Assembly (NCBI GenBank): GCA_963682025.1
Contig: OY821519.1
Span: 249,734,358-249,798,357, forward strand
From: Cordilura impudica
Lineage: Eukaryota; Arthropoda; Insecta; Diptera; Scathophagidae
DNA length: 64,000 bases
Reading direction: 5' to 3'
In this document: in pieces, positions 55,148 through 64,000 of the stretch
Layout of the letters: every line of letters begins with the position of its first letter
Position numbering within the stretch: the first letter of the stretch is position 1
Program-made: the position numbers and the translations under genes
Notes under the pieces: model-generated
Told to the model about the DNA's origin: nothing
The model's input: the letters and a program-made list of their open reading frames with translations, nothing else
Database searches by the model: none

Positions 55148-56290
55148 TAAATAAATAAAATAAAATATATGTTTTAAAAAGTCAATAATTTCATTATAAA
55201 TATTATTTTTGAAAAAAATACTAAAAGAATAATTTCTAACTCAATCGTTATATTGAAAAAAGTATTCTTTAAAGTCAATAATGTTGTTAAAAAAATTATT
55301 TTTGGTTTTAAAATCTATAATTTGAAATTATAATTCTTTAAGAAGTTATTTTTGTTTTTAAAAATTATAAAAAGAATAATTTCTAACTCAATGATTTTAT
55401 TAACAATTTTTATAATCAAAATTATAATTTCTTCTTCAAAAAAGTTTAAACAAATTTTTACACAATAATGAGTATAGAAATAAAATTTCTGACTGAAATT
55501 AAAATTAAACTTATATGTATGTATGCACTAAATTAAATTTAAATATTTCATTTCTTATTCAAGATTTGAACAAAAATTTTTATTTTAAATCTTAAATTGT
55601 GAAAATAGAAAATATTGTGTGTATAAAAAAAAAACGAAGGAAACGCCAACATAAATAAAGCATTCAAATATATTTAGCTATACTTGTTCAAATAAAAACA
55701 AACCATATACTCTTCCCTCCTTTTATTCCTTCTTTTACTTGGCGTTTATATAAGTAGTGTAGTGTTAATTGTAACTATAATACATTGTCTACTCTTTGTA
55801 GTTATTTTTGTTATTTTTATGTTTATTATTATTATTAAATAAATATAATACATATATTTCTTGTTTTTTAATTATAATTTTATAAATAAGCGATTTTGTT
55901 TTTGGTCCTCTTTTTGTTATTTTGCAGTTTTTTTTTAACTGTCATCTAGTTTCTATAATACTACACATACGTACATACATTATTAAAATTATGTATTAAA
56001 ACTATCAATATATTTTGTATAATGTCTAAATATATAACTCTAATTGTAGAATCTCTTTAACTACATACATTACAAAATAAATTAGTAAAACAAATTGTAA
56101 TTGATATTAAACAAAAATTAATTAAATGTTTGCGTGAATTTTGAAAAAGAAAAAAAAAAACTAATTCAAAACAGAATAATAATATTCAATATAATAAATA
56201 TTGCAGTACGAAAAATATAAAATAAATAAAACGAGTTATCAAGATCGTTACGAAAATTGCAATACAACATGTGTTTTATTTTGGATGAAA
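52110..56290. other. Long A+T-rich stretch, no gene
   Basis: Very A+T-rich sequence with a C homopolymer near 53512-53526, an A run near 54164-54184 and an (AAT)n tract near 55108-55145. Phrases AATTATAATTTCTTCTTC and AAAGTCAATAAT recur irregularly at 54100-55450, some inverted, suggesting a degenerate satellite-like block. A CATACTAAAGATAAATxAAAT phrase is duplicated near 52705 and 52780. No coding signature. Confidence 0.45.
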
Positions 56291-56379
56291 AAAATAGCAT
56301 TTAATATACATATATGCTAGCAATCTGGCAACCCTGAAAAGAAATAAGTCAAAAGTTTCTGAAAACTTTCTTCACTTAA

Positions 56380-56979
56380 GGGCAATTCCATATGTGACGG
56401 AATGACATTTTGAGCTGTAGAATTGAAGTTAAGGCTATTCTACAAAGCTATTTTGAATTGAAAATTCATTCTTCAGTTTAAAAATGATTGCTAATGATTA
56501 AGAGATTTAAAAAAAAACTCAGAAACAATTTTTACACTATTGTATTCTTTTATTTTTGAGTAATTTCTCATTGTGTGACGGAATGACATTTTTGCTACCA
56601 TGACTATGTCCTGGTATTAAAACCTGGGAACTTTTGTAAATTAAGAAGCAAGTCAGATTTTAAACTAATGCATATTTTACATATGATATATAAGCAATAT
56701 ATAATTATAATTTATAGCAACTGGCCTGTAATAGTATCGAATTTATTAACTGTCATTTGACGTGACGGAATGACTGTGACGGAATGACTAAAGTTTCTTA
56801 AACATGTATTAAAAGAAAATTGAGTTAACAAATAAATTTTATATTTATTTTATTATTTAGAATGCTTATAAGGAATTACATTATTAACTTGGAACGTATT
56901 TTAATATATTTTTAAACTTACTTCATATGAATGGAAAAATATTTTTTGCATAAAAGTTTAAATTTTTATGGAATTGCCC
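56380..56979. mobile_element. 600-bp inverted-repeat element flanked by TTAA
   Basis: Ends GGGCAATTCCAT and ATGGAATTGCCC are perfect complements and sit directly inside TTAA at 56376-56379 and 56980-56983. TTAA duplication is characteristic of piggyBac-type transposition, although the usual CCC start is GGG here. The sequence GTGACGGAATGAC appears four times inside (near 56394, 56575, 56762, 56776). Confidence 0.75.
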
Positions 56980-57440
56980 TTAAAACATGAATATATTTTT
57001 AGGTAGCTGTAAATGTTGTATAAAATATAGGGATTTAATTAATTTAATTAATTGAATCCTCTTATTCATTTTAAAAAAATTTCGAGTATGGAAACTCTGG
57101 CAAAGTAAGTATTTAGTTTTTAAACAATACATTTTTAATTTAAATTTTGTTCGATCAAAATTGATTTAATAGTTATAGAATTACAGTGATTTTAGGAAAT
57201 TCAATATTTCTTACCTTAAAAACGAAATAAATAATAGAGAAACTCTGGTAAAAGAATATTTATTTAAGAATATTTAGAACCCTTCTTTACAAGAGTATTT
57301 TAATTTGGTATAAAAAAGTACAAAAATTTTAAATAATTTAGAATTTTAGTTCGGCTTCATACAACTAAAATTTTCCTTTATATTTTCTTTGCAAGTTTTT
57401 TTTTTTTTTTTTTTTTTTGTTACGAACATAAATTTGTGAC

Positions 57441-58780
57441 AGAGTTGCCATACTGTCAAAACTAGATTATTTTTTAGATTGGTGCTATTTTGGCAGTATG
57501 GCAACTCTGGTAAAAATTTGAGTTTGATATTCTAAAAGAGCAGAAAAGACTACTACATTGTTGTGATTCCAGCCAAATTGGCCCAGTACTTTCATAGATA
57601 TTCACTATTTTAATGAAGCCAGCTTCAAACGAGCACCGTCTTTTGGTCTCATTCATGTCTGTTCACAATTTTTGCTCTGTCTCGTTAAATACTGGACCAA
57701 TCTGGCTGGAATCTGAACAATGTAGTAGTTTTTTATGCTCTTTCAGAATATCGAACCAAAATTTGTGACAGAGTTGCCATACTGTCAAAACTAGATGAGT
57801 TTTTTTAGATTGGTGCGATTTTGGCAGTATGGCAACTCTGGCTGTAAACGTAACAATATAGTAGTTTTTATGCTCTTTTAGAATATCGAACCCAAATTTG
57901 TGACATAGTTGCCATACTGTCAAAACTAGATGAATTTTTTTAGATTGTTGCGATTTTGGCAGTATGGCAACTCTGGTAAAAATTTGAGTTTGATATTCTG
58001 AAAGAGCATAAAAAACTACTATATTGTTTTGATTCCAGCCAAATTGGCCCAGTACTTTCATAGATATTCACTATTTTATTGAAGCCTGCTTCAAACGAGC
58101 ACCCACCGTCTTTTGGTCTCATTCATGTCTGCTCACAATTTTTGCTCTATCTCGTTAAATACTGGACCAATCTGGCTGGAATCTAAACAATGTAGTAGTT
58201 TTTTATGCTCTTTCAGAATATCGAACCCAAATTTGTGACAGAGTTGCCATACTGTTAAAACTAGATGAATTTTTTAGATTGGTGCGATTTTGGCAGTATG
58301 GCAACTCTGGTAAAAATTTGAGTTTAATATTCTGAAAGAGCATAAAAAACTACTACATTGTTGTGATTCCAGCCAAATTGGCCCAGTACTTTCATAGATA
58401 TTCACTATTTTAGTGAAGCCTGCTTCAAACGAGCACCCACCGTCTTTTGGTCTCATTCATGTCTGTTCACAATTTTTGCTTTATCTCGTTAAATACTGGG
58501 CCAATCTGGCTGGAATCTGAACAATGTAGTAGTTTTTTATGCTCTTTCAGAATATCGAACCCAAATTTGTGACAGAGTTGCCATATTGTCAAAACTAGAT
58601 GAATTTTTTAGATTGGTGCGATTTTGGCAGTATCGCAACTCTGGCTGGAAACGTAACAATCTAGTAGTTTTTTATGCTCTTTCAGAATATCGAACCCAGA
58701 TTTGTGACAGAGTTGCCATACTGTCAAAACTAGATGAATTTTTTAGATTGGTGCGATTTTGGCAGTATGGCAACTCTGCT
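57441..58780. repeat. Array of six hairpin units with alternating 135/334-bp spacing
   Basis: Each unit starts AGAGTTGCCATACTGTCAAA and ends GGCAGTATGGCAACTCT, an imperfect 70-bp palindrome. Starts lie at 57441, 57770, 57905, 58240, 58574 and 58709, so spacings are 329, 135, 335, 334 and 135. The long spacers are themselves fold-backs (ATGCTCTTTCAGAATATCGA against ATATTCTGAAAGAGCAT). Repeated 60-codon minus-strand frames here are by-products. Confidence 0.9.
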
Positions 58781-59440
58781 AAAATTTTAATTTTTTATAG
58801 ACTTTAGACACTTTTAAAAGAGCTAAAAAATTTTTGTAATTTCAGAATTTTGGAAAAACAGCGTATTTCAGCCACCTTCTCCTGTATCAGAGCCCCTGCA
58901 GTTGATTGCTATAAGTGATATATAGATGGCACTTGCGGATGAAATTTACAAAATTGCAATTGGAATAGTTTATTATTCCAGTCATTTTCTGAGCGATATT
59001 CGAAAACAAATGTAAACAATTTTGTGTTGACGTGAAAATGTCAGAATAAAATAAATTGTAAACATTGAAATTTCAATTTTTAAAACAGTTGTTTGTTTTT
59101 TTTTTAAATAAACTAAAAAATAAACTCAAACATTAGATAAATTAAGTGATGTTTTTATTGAATATAACTACGGAATATTTTCGACATTAAACGAAGAAAA
59201 TTTCCCAAAGGCCAAGCAGAATTTTTTAATTTGTTTTGTAATAGAAATATTGTTGAAGGGATAGATCAGGAAAAATACATAGTCCCACAGAAATAAAGTG
59301 AACGAAGCTAAAAAAAAAAAACTACAAAATGAACAACCCCAAAACCTGCTACCCATTTTCCTATTTAAAGTTATCACATTTTCATTCATTATAAATAAAT
59401 TTTTAATAAAAATAAACAAAAATAAATATAGAGACAATTA

Positions 59441-60097
59441 CAGTGCCTCAAACAAATAATCGGACACTCTTATACAGTTTTTTTAACAGTACAATACCAA
59501 TCTCACTTAAAGTTTAGATTTTTATAATATATTTCTGATAAAAAAAAAAATATTCTTTATTAAATTATACAAGAAATAATAATAATTTCTATAGAATAAT
59601 AGAAATAAAAAAAATATTTTTTTGGGCGACACGGTATTGCATCTTGAATTAATTTTTGTAATTTTTTTTATTAAATTCTTTGTTTGGTTTACGCCGATTA
59701 AGATGAATATTTTTACCTACCAAAAGAAATAAACTATACAGAGGACCAACTCAACTGATGGTGTGGGCCTAAATCGATTACATACATGAACAATGTATTT
59801 GATACGTAAAGATATACGTACATATTTTTTCATTTATTGGACTTCAAAATCTTTTTTCTTATTGTCAGTGGATGTATGTGAGTTACTAGAAAACTCGTTT
59901 TTCACATTACATGCGATCATTTAATATTTATTCTTTGTCCATCTGTGCTTTTATTTTCCACCTTTTCTCTAAACATATACATACATCGATATAGATAATA
60001 ATAACCAAAAATGATAATTGGAAAGTAAATCAAATTATTGATTATATAATTTATTTTGAAGAAAAAATATTTGTCCGATTGTTAGTTGGAGGCACTG
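59441..60097. mobile_element. Non-autonomous Tc1-type element, 657 bp
   Basis: Ends CAGTGCCTCAAACAAATAAT and the complement of CAGTGCCTCCAACTAACAAT are flanked by TA (59439-59440, 60098-60099). Arms of about 28 bp finish in TCGGACA. The interior has no transposase; the CAGTG start is typical of Tc1-like elements. Confidence 0.82.
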
Positions 60098-60099
60098 TA

Positions 60100-61060
60100 T
60101 ATAAATTATGTTTTCAAAAATATTGTTAAATGTCAGATTTTTTTCGAATTTGTTTGAATAATGGCCATGATTTTTTAAGAGAGCAATTTCGAATATTTAT
60201 AAATATTCCAGAGTATTTCCAATATTAAAAAATTATTCCAGAAAATGCAGCTCATTTTACCCCATCTATTGTCATATTCATGAAAAAACCATTATTATAT
60301 CTTTATATTATATGTCTTTGTTCGGCCAATTTTTTTTAGCTCAAACAATAGATGGCGCTGTCCGGACACCAATAAAAACGTTACTTTTCAAAAAATTAAT
60401 TAAAGCATTTTTTTTGTGTTAATGTAATTTTGGCTTGATTTGCATAAATGAGGCATCAATGGAAAGCTAGGAAAATAAACTAACCAATTAAATAAATAAT
60501 AATTTATTGTAGAGTTAAATAATATATATCTTCATTAATGTTAAAAAATAACAAAATTTATTAAATTTTTTTTATACAGTTATAAGACATTAAATACATT
60601 AAATGTATTAGAACTGCACCGGGTGTTATGAACGAAAACGATACCAGTTTTTTGCGAAACTGAAATACTTTTTAAAATTTTATCTCCACAAAGTAGACGA
60701 AGTAAAGCAAATCTAGAAATAAACAAAATTCCACATTTAGATCATATATTATATATTTTTTTATTTAAATTTTACAGTCTATGCAAAAATGTCCAATAAT
60801 AATAAAAAAGGAATTCAAATTTTTTATTTTATTTAATTTTTATTATTTATTCATTTACTAGCAGTATACCCACTATGTTGTTAGCGTAATTATTATATTA
60901 ATTATTTAAACCATAATATTTAAAAACAATAACAAATATAGTGTGTGTGACAATACGATGGAAACTTTTAACAAAATATATTTTTGACGACTTGGACGGT
61001 CAATACCAAAAAATTTGATCATAAAATTAAAACTATTTTATTAATTTAAACATTTAATTT
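60100..61060. other. No gene seen
   Basis: A+T-rich intergenic sequence without recognisable structure. Confidence 0.4.
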
Positions 61061-61063
61061 CAG

Positions 61064-61610
61064 AAAAAAATAACGCAACTTAAAACTTTCATTTTTATGC
61101 CGTTGGCAAAAGAATGGAAACCTTTAATGTACAATAAATAACACTGTGATGGTTAAATGATGGTCATGGTCTTGGGGGTGGATGATTCTTATACCGAACG
61201 ATTGTAATAGGTTATTATAATAAAACTACCAAAGCGTTTAATTCTGTGTGGGTATAGGCAAGTTCTATGGCCGTTTAAATATTAAATTTTTTCGGCAACA
61301 CTATTCGCCAACAGTATTTTAATTTCAATTCATCTGTTCTTTAGCTAGATGAATTCTAGCCAGACGATTTTCCTCTGATATCAGTGGTTTCCTCACAGGA
61401 CGATACCAACCCAGATCAGCCTCAATTGCTCGACGGGAAACAGTTCGAGCACAGATTGTTACTGACCTCTTTAAGTAGCATTTTTTAGCATTTTTAAACT
61501 CTCTTGCTATTAAATTATCCTGCTTGTGATTCGTTTTATAACTAAACACGCAATTATTAAATAAAAAACAATATTGGCAAATTTGGAATTTTGTAAAAGT
61601 TTCCACCTAC
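61064..61610 (-). pseudogene. Tc1-like transposase fragment
   Basis: Minus strand 61325-61606 reads TICARTVSRRAIEADLGWYR, VRKPLISEENRLARIHLAKE, the helix-turn-helix end and linker of a Tc1 transposase. The catalytic domain is missing; a flank near 61085-61125 (ATTTTTATGCCGTTGGCAAA) matches the corresponding part of the 15.96-kb copy, so the two are one family with an internal deletion here. Confidence 0.7.
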
Positions 61611-61909
61611 TCTATTTAAGTACCAATTTTCTATTCAAAATTATTCAAATTATAAAGATCAAAAATAAGATTTCTCTGTAAAAATAAACGTTAAATTAAT
61701 ATACATGACTCATTTAAAATCAATTTAATATAAAATTAAAATAATACTGACAGTATAAGCTATTAATCATGGATATTCGTAAATAAAAGCGTTTGAAATA
61801 TAGTAGACTGCATTATTTTTTAAATAATGATACATATATAAATAAAACTTGATTTTGAAAAGAACTGCAGATAAAAATATTTGAAAATTTTAACGCAACT
61901 TTTTTATAA

Positions 61910-62515
61910 TTTATTATGAAAAAGCATATTCGGAAACGAATATGCTGACTCAGCGGCAGAAGAAGCCAAACGTCGACCACTTCTTAAATATCCAACCTGG
62001 GAACCTCGGGATATACTAAACACCATCTCTACTTATTTGAATAATTCAAAATCACAAAAATGGTTAAGCTATCAACATTATTATAAGACTTTTAATCCAC
62101 TGGGAATCAAAGCAATCTACCCGGAAAACTGTACTAGAAAAGAAACTAGCACTATTGTACGCCTTAGAATAGGCCACTGCAAATTTTCACACAAATATAT
62201 TTATGAAAAATCAACTCCACCTATGTGTACCTCATGCAATACACAACTTAATGCTAAACATATTCTAGACGAATGCACCCACTTTAATTCATCCAGAACC
62301 AGTATTTTCGGGTCTAAAAAACCCACTGATATGCTAAAAAATATATGTGAAATTAATATTAAATTAATTTGTAAATTCATACTCGAAAATAGTTTACAAA
62401 ACCTCATTTAAAATGAAAATGCTCAGAGTCGAAAGCCATTGCAGCTAGTACTCCTTATCCCAAATTAATTATTGTAATTGTTTTATTGTAATTAATAAAT
62501 AAATAAATAAATATA
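61910..62515 (+). pseudogene. 3' end of an I-like LINE: RNase H tail and TAA-type 3' repeat
   Basis: From 61935 one frame reads GNEYADSAAEEAKRRPLLKY, the end of an RNase H domain. It continues through IVRLRIGHCKFSHKYIYE, PPMCTSCNTQLNAKHILDEC and FILENSLQNLI to TAA at 62409-62411. The Cys/His cluster (CTSC..H..C) is typical of I-like ORF2 C-termini. The 3' end closes with AATAAATAAATAAATAAATA. The copy is 5'-truncated but its remaining frame is intact, so it is fairly young. Confidence 0.82.
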
Positions 62516-62519
62516 TATA

Positions 62520-63435
62520 TTACTTTTGTATTTGCGTTTCGTGTTGAAATAAAAAAATTTTAATTTTAGAAATTCATCTCAAATTTTATTTATACAATTT
62601 TCAAACGTTTCGCTGCATTTATAAATAAAGTTTGAAAGAAACTATCACATCTTCATAGCAATAAAAATGACTTTTGACCTAACCTAAACCCATTTTGTGA
62701 ACGCCTTCGTCGCGGCATTGTTGAGTAATTTTACTCTGGTAACATGGAAAATTGTCTTTATTTATTTTTTTTTTTCAATTTAATTTTAACTGAACGATTA
62801 CAAATCAATGATTAAAAAATGTCAATGCTCACAATGTAAACTTAAATAACAACGAACAAACACACAGAAATGAAATAAGTCAAATGCAAGCAGAGCCTTT
62901 GTGTTGAATACCGATACCGATAAAATGTATTTCTCATAAGAAAAATATAAATGAATTCATATGGAATTCATATATGGCAAAAACACACCATCTCGAGAGT
63001 GTGCGTAAAAGGCATATGCGCGTGTGCGTATAATAGAAAATAAACCTTTCCAACGCATGTATAGGTTTATAGATCGGTTGAGTGGTTCTCGAGTTATAAA
63101 ATGACGAACATAGAACAACTTATTTTTTATATAGATTTAATTATTCTGTTCCTAATATATCGATAAATAACGATCGTTATGAATAAATAAATAAATAATT
63201 TTCGATTACCCCTGTTATTCTTTTAATTTTCATTATTTATATTTTATTTTGATATTTTCCAACAATTCATTTCTTACTTCATTATATTTTCGTTCAAATT
63301 GTATTAAAGAAATAAAATTTTTATTCATTTTTCGAAAACTAGAATATTATTCGAAATTTGCCATTATTGAAAATAAGATTTCTAAAAGATTTTGTGTCAA
63401 AAAAAAAAGAAGCAAACATTAAAAGTAATATTCAC
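62520..63435. other. Intergenic, upstream of the right-edge gene
   Basis: Holds a hammerhead-like tail motif near 62588-62660 (minus strand) and A+T-rich sequence. No clear TATA box or initiator could be assigned to the gene that starts at 63436. Confidence 0.35.
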
Positions 63436-64000
63436 ATGGGCATCACATATGAAGAATTAAAAGAACTTACGGGTAACGACGCATGACAAAAAATTCTACT
63501 TTTTTTCATGGATTTAAATTTGTTCCTTTCATTTGACCAGGCAATAGCGTAGTTTTGGAAAGACAAGAAAATATAGAAATTGAACAAAGTGCAAATAATT
63601 TTCTTCGGCGAAAACAAACAATAATACGAGAAAAATTTCCCAGACAGGAGAGTAAGAGAACAACAAAAGAGAGAAAAAAAAGCGGTGGGGGACATTTGAA
63701 AGAACCCTTAAATGACACAATTGCTAGAGCCTTACTAAAATCCTTAATTTCGGAAAGGGAAGATCATAAAAAAATTGAAGAAAAACTTGATGCTACCTTC
63801 CAAAATTTGAACCATTTGAAGGTGGTAATTCAACATGATATTAAGAATTTAAAGCAGGAGCAGAGTTTAATAAAAATGAGTTTAAAACCAGAGACGACAA
63901 AAAAGAAAAAAGTTAACAATATTAATGTACAAAAGAATGATAAAACCTGGTCCGAAAACTTAAGAGATAATGAAACTTTTATACGACAACAGGAAGAGAA
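63436..64000 (+). CDS. Unrecognised protein-coding gene, 5' end only (two exons, runs off window)
   Basis: Exon 1 is 63436-63472 (MGITYEELKELT plus one base), followed by a 68-bp intron, GTAACG to TTTGACCAG (63473-63540). Exon 2 is open from 63541 to the edge. Phase 1 joins as GGC. About 165 residues are visible, starting NSVVLERQENIEIEQS. They are strongly Lys/Glu/Gln-rich, with KRTTKERKKSGGGH, a probable coiled coil from IARALLKSLISEREDHKKIE to about HDIKNLKQEQSLI, then a basic KPETTKKKKVNN. The short fly-like intron and 460 bp of open frame in A+T-rich DNA argue for a real gene. I do not recognise the family; a transposon-encoded protein remains possible. Confidence 0.6.

Noticed and set aside
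57474..58456. Repeated 60-132-codon minus-strand frames with near-identical protein text
   Set aside because: They coincide exactly with the hairpin array and recur because the DNA repeats; no start context, domain or composition suggests coding.
59168..59437. 89-codon minus-strand hydrophobic frame
   Set aside because: Looks like membrane segments but this is expected from T-rich codons; no start or splice support.

Overview
The window is A+T-rich nuclear DNA from a higher fly. The grounds are short 60-70 bp introns alongside multi-kilobase ones, a MAST-family kinase gene laid out like Drosophila drop out (dop), and dipteran repeat types: GTCY-microsatellite mini-me/DINE-1-like elements, mariners, Tc1-like elements and I-like and jockey-like LINEs. 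A calyptrate such as a blow fly is my guess; the sequence does not prove a species.

Layout. 1-3.2 kb: an apparently intact I-like non-LTR retrotransposon on the minus strand, with ORF1 complete and ORF2 running off the left edge. 3.4-20 kb: small inverted-repeat elements, GTCY repeats, and broken LINE, Tc1 and mariner copies. 21.1-29.6 kb: three relatives of one Tc1/mariner-superfamily family (one with a single nonsense codon), a mariner split by a GTCY element, and a copy invaded by a poly-A retroposon and then by a small inverted-repeat element. 32.66-49.04 kb: the one large host gene, ten coding exons on the plus strand encoding about 2,382 residues (conserved MAST N-terminal domain, AGC-type kinase domain, PDZ domain, low-complexity tail). 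Its introns hold a minisatellite, a 459-bp direct duplication with an inverted copy, mariner and LINE fragments, and a 431-bp inverted-repeat element. 49-63.4 kb: very A+T-rich intergenic DNA with more inverted-repeat elements, a six-copy hairpin array, a Tc1-type non-autonomous element and the 3' end of an I-like LINE. 63.44-64.0 kb: the start of a second, unrecognised gene (37-nt first coding exon, 68-bp intron, then an open frame to the right edge).

There is no operon, CRISPR array or tRNA that I can support. The only functional host unit I can interpret is the MAST kinase. The rest is a record of transposition, much of it nested so that relative ages can be read. I found no clear new multi-gene system. 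The best leads are the right-edge gene, the fold-back duplication inside the kinase-splitting intron, the hairpin array at 57.4-58.8 kb, and the minisatellite shared by 18.2 kb and a kinase intron.
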